DNA from: Bacteroidota bacterium
GTDB taxonomy: Bacteria; Bacteroidota; Ignavibacteria; Kryptoniales; JAKASW01
NCBI GenBank assembly: GCA_021825585.1
Contig: JAKAGT010000005.1
Location: forward strand, 139,888 to 203,887
Length of the DNA: 64,000 bases
Reading direction: 5' to 3'
In this document: positions 57,343 to 63,856 of the stretch, piece by piece
Numbering within the stretch: the stretch's first letter is position 1
Layout: the number at the start of each line of letters is the position of its first letter
Notes under the pieces: model-generated
Seen by the model: the letters and a program-made list of their open reading frames with translations, nothing else
What the model was told of the DNA's origin: nothing
Database searches by the model: none
Position numbers and translations under genes: made by a program

Positions 57343-57717
57343 TTAATGGGTACCTGCAATAACGTAAAAGAAAGTGTCATAAACTGAGAAGTCTGCAAAT
57401 TCATTTACCCGCCGTCGTGTCTTTGCCTCATTGACAAATGGGTCACTCGGTGATAGAAATCCGATTCGTGAAAGTGTCAATCGAAAATGCGAATAAGGGT
57501 AATTCGCAGCATTAAATCGATCAAGAGTTTTCTGAGCCTTTTCGAATAACCTTATTGGACCAACGGTGTCCATTTGCTGTGAGACAAACCACAGTTTTAG
57601 TTTGCCGTCATCCATGGTCATCCAAAATGCGTCTTGAATTAGAATCCTTTTCCGAAGTTGATCTAAGAATTCCCTTCCGAGTCGAATGATTTTTTCGTCG
57701 ATCACTTCAACTAACAT
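57343..57717 (-). CDS. Unknown protein paired with a HEPN gene
   Basis: 124 residues from the ATG at 57717, chosen because GGAG stands 5 bases before it; a second ATG five codons upstream contains that sequence. The gene overlaps the HEPN gene by 7 bases. The product is mixed alpha/beta with LGREFLDQLRKRILIQDAFW, KLKLWFVSQQ and YSHFRLTLSRIGFLSP segments. No nucleotidyltransferase GS motif, no signal peptide, no membrane helix. No family recognised; it may be the partner of the HEPN protein. Confidence 0.62.
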   Translation of the reverse strand: MLVEVIDEKIIRLGREFLDQLRKRILIQDAFWMTMDDGKLKLWFVSQQMDTVGPIRLFEKAQKTLDRFNAANYPYSHFRLTLSRIGFLSPSDPFVNEAKTRRRVNEFADFSVYDTFFYVIAGTH

Positions 57718-58127
57718 TGTTTCTCCAACCATTTCAAGACTCCAGTTATTTCGTCGGAGATAGCGTCTATCATATCTTTGGCCACTTTGCGTGTAATGTC
57801 CGTCCTATATCTGCTTTCCTCATTCCACTGGGTAATATAGGCCCAATTTCTTCCTACGGGCGTTCCATCTTTATCTTCTTGATCCATCTTGCTCTGTAAG
57901 CCCGTCAAATGCAGTAATTTTTTCAGGTTGTGCGTGTACGAGTCATTGACTTTGGCACGATCAGGGAATTCGTTTTTCTTAGTCTGCTTAGCAATACATG
58001 CTTTAAGAGCACACTCGATCGAATAACCTACGATGTAATAAGCACCGGCGTATTTCCTTTTCTTTAGGAGAATTTCGGCCTCCTTGAGCCTCAAGTGAGC
58101 TAGCTTCATTAGATCGGCGCTTGTCAT
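57711..58127 (-). CDS. HEPN domain-containing protein
   Basis: 138 residues, mostly helical, with the HEPN (PF05168-type) pattern: LAHLRLKEAEILLKKRKYAGA, then YSIECALKACIAK (E38-A40) and SYTHNLKKLL at 63-72. The strict RNase motif R-X4-6-H is not obvious; R57 and H66 are eight residues apart. HEPN proteins act as toxins, defence RNases or scaffolds. It is followed by an overlapping unknown gene, and the pair sits between the integrase and the attachment site, a usual place for cargo. Confidence 0.75.
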   Translation of the reverse strand: MTSADLMKLAHLRLKEAEILLKKRKYAGAYYIVGYSIECALKACIAKQTKKNEFPDRAKVNDSYTHNLKKLLHLTGLQSKMDQEDKDGTPVGRNWAYITQWNEESRYRTDITRKVAKDMIDAISDEITGVLKWLEKQC

Positions 58128-58163
58128 CTCTGATAATTAAGTTACTGGGCACAACGGTAAGGG

Positions 58164-59300
58164 TCAACGCTCATTACCCCTTATGGAGAAATCGAATCTC
58201 TTATCCAACTTGTTCACTTCGCCATGAAGTTGGTCCGGTAGCAAGTGAGAGTAAATTTCTGTTGTCTTCGTCTGCGAGTGTCCAAGTAGTTTAGACACGG
58301 CATAGAGAGAAACGCCCGACAATACTAACGCACTTGCAAACGAATGCCGTAGGGAATGGAAATGGAGCTTGTCGTTTAATCCGGCTCGCCGGACAGTAAT
58401 CTTAAACTTGTGTTCCACTAAGCCAACATTCAGCTTTCTCCCATGTTTATTCGGGAGGACAAGCTCGGATTCAGAACGGATATTTTTCTTTCTCTCCGTC
58501 AGCAGCTTCAAAACCTCGTCTGTCATCGGAACTACCCGTGAACGTTTCGACTTCGTTGTAAAGTCATCATGGTTTTGAACAAGAATCTTTTTCATTTGGA
58601 AATCCATGTCTGTCCAATGAAGATGGATAAGCTCTCCAAGCCTCAAGCCCGTCAAAAATCCAGTGATGCACAATTCGCGAAAATCCCTCTCCGGGCACGC
58701 TGACAGGAAAAGCCGGAAATCTGAACCGGTGAAATAGACCGGAATGACTTCGCGCACTTTCGGTTTTGCGACTTCGCGAAATGGATTCTCCGTTATGTAC
58801 CTCCATTGGATGCCCTTCTCGAATGCAGAAGCGAGTGATATATGATATTTCCGGGCCGTGTGATCCGAAGCCTCAACTTTCTTTGTGGCAAGAAAATGTT
58901 CAATCTCTCGTATGCCGATAAACTTCAAAGACCGGTCGCCCTCAACTCTTATTAGTTCCCTAAAAGCGGTTTGATATGTCTCCACTGTTTTGGGAGTGTG
59001 GACACTTCGAGCATACGTTTCGTATTCTTTGGCAAATGCACTCAACGTTATTTCGGCTTGTTGTTTCATGTCAGTTCTTTCCACGAGTTTATACCGCAGT
59101 CCGTTTGAATCCTTCTCGATTCCGACATATCCAAGTTTCACGAGTTTACTAATTCGCCTTCGCTCGTTTCGCCCTATCACCACAAAATCAATTTCGTCAT
59201 TGCCTGTCCGAGCTGATAACAGTCCATAGACACGGAGGTCAGCCCGCGTCAGGCGGCTGTCATTCAGAATATCAAGCGGTATAACGGAAAAGTCGGACAT
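58164..59300 (-). CDS. int: Tyrosine recombinase/integrase with N-terminal winged-helix domain
   Basis: 378 residues. Residues 1-70 look like a winged helix (LTRADLRVYGLLSAR, RRRISKLVKLGYV), residues 85-170 are a SAM-like core-binding domain, and 185-365 the catalytic domain. R220 (TGLRLGEL), H315 and R318 (HSLRH), H341 (LGHS) and nucleophile Y350 are all present, so it should be active. It probably integrates the element into tRNA-Ser. The N-terminal domain is not the usual arm-binding fold. Confidence 0.88.
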   Translation of the reverse strand: MSDFSVIPLDILNDSRLTRADLRVYGLLSARTGNDEIDFVVIGRNERRRISKLVKLGYVGIEKDSNGLRYKLVERTDMKQQAEITLSAFAKEYETYARSVHTPKTVETYQTAFRELIRVEGDRSLKFIGIREIEHFLATKKVEASDHTARKYHISLASAFEKGIQWRYITENPFREVAKPKVREVIPVYFTGSDFRLFLSACPERDFRELCITGFLTGLRLGELIHLHWTDMDFQMKKILVQNHDDFTTKSKRSRVVPMTDEVLKLLTERKKNIRSESELVLPNKHGRKLNVGLVEHKFKITVRRAGLNDKLHFHSLRHSFASALVLSGVSLYAVSKLLGHSQTKTTEIYSHLLPDQLHGEVNKLDKRFDFSIRGNER

Positions 59301-59325
59301 TCGATTTTAGCCTGTTTTGACATTC

Positions 59326-59535
59326 CTATATCTCTGATTTAAGGAATTGCTCTGGGCAGTCTTGAGGCTCGGATTTTTCCGTGATTATTCCCGTTTGCTT
59401 TGCTCGCGGATTCAGGGAATCCCAGTGCCGAAAGCGACAGCGAGCCGAACAAAACGTCTGGTTTCTCCTTCCGGTAAATGGGTTTCCACATACGGGACAA
59501 AACTTCTTCTCTTGTGGATTTTTCTTCATTGCCAT
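59326..59535 (-). CDS. Small zinc-finger protein
   Basis: 69 residues with KFCPVCGNPF and QTFCSARCRFRHW, a C-X2-C...C-X3-C treble-clef zinc finger. GGAGGTG lies 7 bases before the first ATG. It stands between the helicase and integrase genes and could regulate the element or bind nucleic acid. Similar short proteins occur widely without assigned function. Confidence 0.7.
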   Translation of the reverse strand: MAMKKNPQEKKFCPVCGNPFTGRRNQTFCSARCRFRHWDSLNPRAKQTGIITEKSEPQDCPEQFLKSEI

Positions 59536-59636
59536 ATTATTTCACCTCCGAAACGTTGCAACGGATTGTAGAGCAAACCCGACGCAAAGAAATTGATTTT
59601 ATGACTGTCTGGTCTAGTCGTTTCGCCACGTCTTTT

Positions 59637-61085
59637 TCAAAAAGGTAGTTTGTCATGTTCTTCAATTGGTTCAGCATTCTTTCGGCATTGGTCGGCCTCT
59701 CTGCCGTCCTCGGAGTGCACCCGATGGGTTTCCGCTAATACCGGGCCGTCTCCGAAGTACGCGCCTCGACCGCCATGAAAAGGAAGTTCGATTGATACCC
59801 CACTTTCGCCGTCGCCTTGCTTGGCAATCTGCAAAATGGCCTTGCGTTCTTGATCTTGAGCAAGCTCTTTATTGGGCTGAGGATTGCCAAGCAATAGAAC
59901 CGTTCGCGCGTCGTAGCTCAGCATTCCAGAATCTCTCATGTGTTTCAAAGATGGACTCATCGAAAACTCTTCGGCATTTTTGTTAAGCGGTGATATAGTG
60001 AGGATTACAATCTCATGCTTGATAGCAAGCTGTGTGAGCTTCCAGCTAAAGTGTGCGATCTCGCGTTCCCGATTCTGGAATCTCTGTTTCGGATCCGATG
60101 CAAGCTTGCCGATGTGATCCACCACGGTAAATTTCACTCCATGGTCTCGGACAAGTTTCTCGATTCTCAGGCAAATCTCGCCAATAGTTAAGTCCGGCGT
60201 GCAGTCAAGAAACAGCTTGCCCTGTCGCTCTCGATAATCCTGCACGGCATCCTTGTAACGCTTCGCATCTTCCTTCGTGTCGAAAGACTTGTGCGGATTC
60301 CTTACTTGATGGATCGGAAGCCGTGCAAGCTGTGCAAGTGTTCTAGTTACCATGCGAGGCTTTGACATTTCAAGTGAGAAATAAGCTGTCGGGACATACT
60401 GTGAAACATTGAGAAGCATTTGCAGGGCCAGGCTCGACTTGCCGGTTCCTGTGTTTCCGGCCAACACAACAGAATCACCCAACTGGAAACCGCCTCCGAG
60501 AAGGTTGTCAAGCTCGTTGAAGCCGGTTCGGAGTGAACTGACTTGACCTTGGTCAATGCGCTCCACGTTGTCAAGATAAATTTGCAGCGATTGTTCAGCA
60601 TCCGTGACAGACTTCGATTGTTTACGGAAAGACAGGAGCTTGTCCAGTTCCCCCCGCTCTGTGTCAATTAGCTCAAAGACATCCGCTGAACCGTCATAGC
60701 ATTGCCCAAGAACACGCATGTTGGCGTCCATCAAACTTCGCAGCATGTACTTTTCAGCGACAATCTGGCAGTGTGCCTCGATGTTGGCGGATGAAACGAC
60801 GGATTGAATAAGCTCGTTGAGATATGCTGAATCGCCAGTATCCTCAAGTTGTCCCGTCTTTCGAAGTTCTTCCCGAACGGTGATTGTGTCAATCGGATTT
60901 CCTGTGTTGTGCAGCTCAAGCATTGCGTGGAATATCTTGGCGTTCGCCGTCGAATAGAAAGATTCGGGTTGCAAAAGTTCGCGGGCCGAAGGCAGGGCAA
61001 ATTGAGCGTCCATGAGTATCGAACCGAGAACCGATTTTTCGGCCTCAACGTCTTGGGGAGGGATTCGTAATTCATCCGGCATCAT
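59637..61085 (-). CDS. DnaB-type replicative helicase (element-encoded)
   Basis: 482 residues. The N-terminal DnaB domain starts PPQDVEAEKSVLGSILMD. The RecA-type domain has Walker A AGNTGTGKSS (209-218) and a Walker B region FTVVDHIGKL where chromosomal DnaB has DYLQL. The usual SQLNR segment reads ISPLNKN. The C-terminus has an extra acidic tail of about 30 residues. It overlaps the O-like gene by ATGA, so both are made together for element replication. Confidence 0.9.
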   Translation of the reverse strand: MMPDELRIPPQDVEAEKSVLGSILMDAQFALPSARELLQPESFYSTANAKIFHAMLELHNTGNPIDTITVREELRKTGQLEDTGDSAYLNELIQSVVSSANIEAHCQIVAEKYMLRSLMDANMRVLGQCYDGSADVFELIDTERGELDKLLSFRKQSKSVTDAEQSLQIYLDNVERIDQGQVSSLRTGFNELDNLLGGGFQLGDSVVLAGNTGTGKSSLALQMLLNVSQYVPTAYFSLEMSKPRMVTRTLAQLARLPIHQVRNPHKSFDTKEDAKRYKDAVQDYRERQGKLFLDCTPDLTIGEICLRIEKLVRDHGVKFTVVDHIGKLASDPKQRFQNREREIAHFSWKLTQLAIKHEIVILTISPLNKNAEEFSMSPSLKHMRDSGMLSYDARTVLLLGNPQPNKELAQDQERKAILQIAKQGDGESGVSIELPFHGGRGAYFGDGPVLAETHRVHSEDGREADQCRKNAEPIEEHDKLPF

Positions 61086-61942
61086 GCTTCACCAGCCTTT
61101 CTGATTAGTCCGAGCTTTCGGCATTCAGCCAAACAGTCTTTACGCCCGGTATAGTGCACAAGCTCAGTTCCTGAAATCCATTTGAATTTGTCTTTCGGTT
61201 CAAAACCGCGTGCAACAAGTTCTAGGGCTAAATGCTGCGGAATATCTTGCTCAATGACTTCCTTCGGTTCTTCGCTCAGGTAATCCCTAAATCGTTCGGC
61301 CCTTCCAAAGAAGTTGTTAGCTTGAATGCGATACTTCTTGTCGGGACTCATGCCGTTTCCAGAATACTGATTTATGGAGGTAGTTAATTGCTCTTTAGTG
61401 AATCCTGACCTCAACAGGTTCACAATACTTTTCTTCGCATCGGCTGAGGCTCCAGGCTTCACGGCTGTTTTGTAGTGCTCATAGATTTCGTCAGCGGACG
61501 CGCGGAGTATATCTTTAGTGTTTCTTTCTTTATTTATATGGTGTCCCATCAGGGACGTAGGTGGGTGTACCGTTTGGGACATACCTCTGTGTCCTGTTTG
61601 GAACACTGTGTCCTGTTTGGGACATACTCGCTGCCATTGGTCAAAGTCTTTGTTGAGTTTCAGTATCCTGGACTTGCCATAAGAAGCAGGGACCACCTCC
61701 GTTAGAACGTCCTTCGAGATCAATGACGCGACCGCCGCTGCAACTTTTCGCCGATCCCGCATAACCGCTTTAGTGATATACGCTACTCCGATTTCTGTTT
61801 CCTTTCTACCGAATCCATAGCTTCGCCGGATCACGCAGAGAATCACTGCCATTTCCAATGAGCTGCACCTATACGACATAAGACCCTCAAGCAATTCATT
61901 TGCGATACGGGTATAACCGTTTTCGATTTGCGGCGACTTCAT
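61082..61942 (-). CDS. Lambda O-like replication initiator
   Basis: 286 residues. The N-terminal part IENGYTRIANELLEGLM and VIRRSYGFGRKETEIGVAYI matches the phage replication protein O domain, a winged helix that binds origin iterons. The middle (about 105-150) is a linker coded by DNA with palindromic iterons and an A+T-rich tract. The C-terminal half would contact the helicase; here the next gene is DnaB-like itself rather than a loader. Overlaps both neighbours by 4 bases. Confidence 0.83.
   Translation of the reverse strand: MKSPQIENGYTRIANELLEGLMSYRCSSLEMAVILCVIRRSYGFGRKETEIGVAYITKAVMRDRRKVAAAVASLISKDVLTEVVPASYGKSRILKLNKDFDQWQRVCPKQDTVFQTGHRGMSQTVHPPTSLMGHHINKERNTKDILRASADEIYEHYKTAVKPGASADAKKSIVNLLRSGFTKEQLTTSINQYSGNGMSPDKKYRIQANNFFGRAERFRDYLSEEPKEVIEQDIPQHLALELVARGFEPKDKFKWISGTELVHYTGRKDCLAECRKLGLIRKAGEA
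61507..61623. other. Probable replication origin: four palindromic iterons plus A+T-rich tract
   Basis: Four 14-base boxes of the form GTNCC-N4/5-GGRAC: GTCCCATCAGGGAC (61543-61556), GTACCGTTTGGGAC (61567-61580), GTCCTGTTTGGAAC (61591-61604), GTCCTGTTTGGGAC (61610-61623). Start-to-start spacing is 24, 24 and 19 bases. An A+T-rich stretch (61507-61540) lies on the side downstream in the O-like gene. The lambda origin has the same order inside gene O. Confidence 0.72.
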
Positions 61943-62157
61943 GGCTCATGTTCCATTGAATCGGCAATCGCACAGTAACAATCGCTCAATACGTCGTGAC
62001 AAACGGAAAGGTAATCCAGAATCTTCCGTTTGATTTTAACTTGATCATAATCGGCAATGGTTGCCTTACTTAGTAATCTGGAAAGCTCATCAACGGACGC
62101 GGACATTTCCTTCAATGACACTTGGCCGAAGGGTAGGATTTCATTTAGCCGATTCAT
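61939..62157 (-). CDS. Small hypothetical protein upstream of the initiator
   Basis: 72 residues, helical and charged (LKEMSASVDELSRLLSKA), no recognised family. Its stop overlaps the ATG of the O-like gene by 4 bases, which supports it as a real gene of the replication operon. Confidence 0.6.
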   Translation of the reverse strand: MNRLNEILPFGQVSLKEMSASVDELSRLLSKATIADYDQVKIKRKILDYLSVCHDVLSDCYCAIADSMEHEP

Positions 62158-62314
62158 GGCAAACCCTCCGCCGATACCAGCGATGTTTGAAGAAACAGGA
62201 AATAGCTACAAAGCCAGCTCCGTGGTGTAGCCAGCCAGATGAAAATATAAGCGGGAGAATTTGGATTATCGGGAGGCATAGACTATTTTGCCCCATCGAA
62301 ATTCCAGCACTCAT
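62141..62314 (-). CDS. Possible small membrane protein
   Basis: 57 residues from the ATG at 62314, with AAGGAA about 7 bases upstream. One or two hydrophobic stretches (LCLPIIQILPLIFSSGW and GFVAISCFF) end in a basic tail. It overlaps the start of the next gene by 17 bases. No family recognised; the good ribosome site is the main support. Confidence 0.4.
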   Translation of the reverse strand: MSAGISMGQNSLCLPIIQILPLIFSSGWLHHGAGFVAISCFFKHRWYRRRVCHESAK

Positions 62315-62328
62315 GCGAATTTCCTTTC

Positions 62329-62369
62329 CGAAAGCCCTCAACCGTAGCAGGGAGGGCTTTCGCGTTTTT
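62329..62369 (+). terminator. Plus-strand terminator opposite the replication operon
   Basis: Perfect 11-base arms CGAAAGCCCTC and GAGGGCTTTCG around a 12-base loop, followed on the plus strand by CGTTTTT. All recognised genes here are on the minus strand, so it would end an antisense transcript, or the hairpin acts in the minus-strand leader just before the ribosome site of the 57-residue ORF. Confidence 0.6.
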
Positions 62370-62387
62370 ACCTCATAGTTGTTAAAA

Positions 62388-62492
62388 GAAAAAGCGCCCG
62401 CTCGGATGTGAGACCTGTTCGCGGCAGCGGAAGGTCAGCGGGCTTTTGAAACCTTTGTGAGAACACCGTAAACGGCTTGCGTCTCACATCCG
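62388..62492 (-). promoter_or_regulatory. Terminator with competing helix (attenuator-like)
   Basis: Minus strand: AAAAGCCCGCT (62447-62437) pairs with AGCGGGCGCTTTT (62402-62390) and runs into TTTTTCTTTT, a strong terminator after the 318-residue gene. A second, perfect 12-base pairing CGGATGTGAGAC (62492-62481) with GTCTCACATCCG (62414-62403) interlocks with it, so the two helices are a pseudoknot or alternatives. This fits conditional read-through into the replication genes. Confidence 0.5.
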
Positions 62493-62567
62493 GTTAGAAA
62501 GATAGCAAGGTGGGTGAAGCGTCATCAAAATGAAAATCAATGACGCCAAGAAAGTCAAAAAAGGGGA

Positions 62568-63524
62568 TTATTTGCTATGATTACGGATGCTGCTTAGCGT
62601 TGTCTTGTTGGGGCGTGTTGCGTAGGGTGACTCATAAGGGGTGTCCTTGCGAATTCTCAAGTGGTAGACATATTCACGTTTGTTGGTCTCGTCATTAACT
62701 CTTTGAGTCTTCTCAATTTTCCCCTTCTCCCCCATGAACTGCAAAGCATCCTCCAATCCATCTGAGGAAATTGCAAGATTCTCTAATTTAGTTTGTAGCT
62801 CCTTCAACGAGTAGGGATTCTTATCCGCAAACATTTTCTTTAGATCGTTCACCAGCAATGGAATTTCTCTGAGGTCAGGGCTGTCCCTGTCGTGTATTCT
62901 TATCCACTTGTATTTTCTAAACATTTCCCTGGTGAGCCGCGATTGAACTAATAGCCAAATATCATTCCACGTCCGTCGTGTCTTGTGATACACATAAGCG
63001 GCAGTATACTTTTCCACTGCATCAGATTCATTGAGATAATCCAGGCCTAAAGAGTTTAATGGGTTCTGAATGTACGGATTACCTTCACACAATCGTGCGA
63101 ACCATTGCCACTTTGATTCGTAACGGTTCAACTCATTGAAGATTTGTTGCTCATACTCGCGCGTGAGTTTGTCAATCCCCTTCGCTTCCCAATACCCCAT
63201 AACAACCTTCTTCATTCCTTCGTCAATCAGATTTTGGAGAAACTCGATTACCTCCTTCATACCAGATTGAGGGGTGCCGTCAAGATATTGCTTGCCTTTT
63301 ATCTCAATGATTCTTTGCCTCGGAAGAACGACAGACGGAATATTCAATCGATCCGAGTCGAATATTTGCCCCTTATCGGAACCCCACTCAAGTTCGTCTC
63401 TATCAAATCTATCCAAGAGCAAGCGGGCTGTAACGACGTGGTGCCAGATTTGTTGCAAGATGGGTCTTTCCTTCGGCGCACGCGTCCGAGTCTTTTTGGG
63501 GGAACGCTGAATATTCCTTGCCAT
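62568..63524 (-). CDS. Hypothetical protein of the element
   Basis: 318 residues, highly charged, no signal peptide or membrane helix. A basic N-terminus (RSPKKTRTRAPKERP) precedes a helical middle. The region KNPYSLKELQTKLENLAI with LQFMGEKGKIEKT near 235-275 looks like a winged helix with a beta hairpin. It may bind DNA; no family recognised. GGTGAGG precedes the ATG. It is separated from the replication genes by the attenuator-like region. Confidence 0.6.
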   Translation of the reverse strand: MARNIQRSPKKTRTRAPKERPILQQIWHHVVTARLLLDRFDRDELEWGSDKGQIFDSDRLNIPSVVLPRQRIIEIKGKQYLDGTPQSGMKEVIEFLQNLIDEGMKKVVMGYWEAKGIDKLTREYEQQIFNELNRYESKWQWFARLCEGNPYIQNPLNSLGLDYLNESDAVEKYTAAYVYHKTRRTWNDIWLLVQSRLTREMFRKYKWIRIHDRDSPDLREIPLLVNDLKKMFADKNPYSLKELQTKLENLAISSDGLEDALQFMGEKGKIEKTQRVNDETNKREYVYHLRIRKDTPYESPYATRPNKTTLSSIRNHSK

Positions 63525-63527
63525 GCC

Positions 63528-63623
63528 TCACCCCAACAAACAGAAATCCCTTGCTCGTGAAGAACCGTCGCCAAACGGTCTCCCCGAAGGGACAAGCAAG
63601 GGATTTTTGTGCAACTCTATCAT
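63528..63623 (-). CDS. Possible 31-codon leader ORF
   Basis: ATG at 63623 with GGAAGAG about 7 bases upstream, ending at a TGA four bases before the start codon of the 318-residue gene. The ORF spans the structured leader at 63544-63606. Such an arrangement would allow translation-coupled control, but the ORF is short and unsupported otherwise. Confidence 0.2.
   Translation of the reverse strand: MIELHKNPLLVPSGRPFGDGSSRARDFCLLG
63544..63606 (-). ncRNA. Candidate three-way-junction leader RNA
   Basis: Perfect 12-base closing arms AAATCCCTTGCT / AGCAAGGGATTT enclose two hairpins: TCCC-TTCG-GGGA, a stable UUCG tetraloop on the minus strand, and ACCGT-TTGGCG-ACGGT. The element ends 20 bases before the start of the 318-residue gene. 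A plus-strand T run (63604-63608) would also let it act as a terminator for plus-strand transcripts. Confidence 0.42.
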
Positions 63624-63702
63624 GGCGATTACTCTTCCGTTGAATCTTCTATTACGTCAGCTTACTTCAATCTCAAACTCTCTCGTATGATCGTACACTT
63701 CA

Positions 63703-63751
63703 TAAAAAGAAGAGCGGTCAAGCTGCCCGGAGGTCTTATGCGACCGCTCTT
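63703..63751 (-). terminator. Rho-independent terminator
   Basis: Minus strand arms AAGAGCGGTC and GACCGCTCTT, 10 base pairs, loop of 22 bases, followed by CTTTTT. Confidence 0.6.
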
Positions 63752-63821
63752 TCGGATTTCTCCTGTCGGCTTATCGTTCGTGAAGTACCGTCGTATTTCG
63801 GAACGCGCGACTTGGAATTCC
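63703..63821 (-). ncRNA. Candidate small RNA bounded by promoter and terminator
   Basis: A good promoter (63828-63856) would start leftward RNA near 63821, and a terminator (AAGAGCGGTC / GACCGCTCTT then CTTTTT, 63751-63703) ends it after about 115 bases. No ATG-started ORF lies between. Alternatively this is the attenuated leader of the 318-residue gene further left. Confidence 0.4.
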
Positions 63822-63827
63822 ACTATC

Positions 63828-63856
63828 AATATCACTTATCGCCAAGAATTTGTCAA
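63828..63856 (-). promoter_or_regulatory. Leftward promoter of the element
   Basis: Minus strand TTGACA (63856-63851), 17 bases, GATATT (63833-63828). The -35 box is a perfect match and the -10 box differs by one base from the TATATT of host promoters. Confidence 0.5.

Noticed and set aside
57343..58127. MNT-HEPN toxin-antitoxin pair
   Set aside because: The partner lacks the GSXARG and aspartate motifs of minimal nucleotidyltransferases.
62061..62378. Plus-strand frame of 105 codons opposite the small replication ORFs
   Set aside because: Lies antisense to better supported genes and runs through the terminator at 62329-62369.
63544..63856. Retron or CRISPR-like array
   Set aside because: Inverted repeats of 10-12 bases suggested a retron-type RNA, but no reverse transcriptase gene is nearby, and there are no regularly spaced direct repeats.
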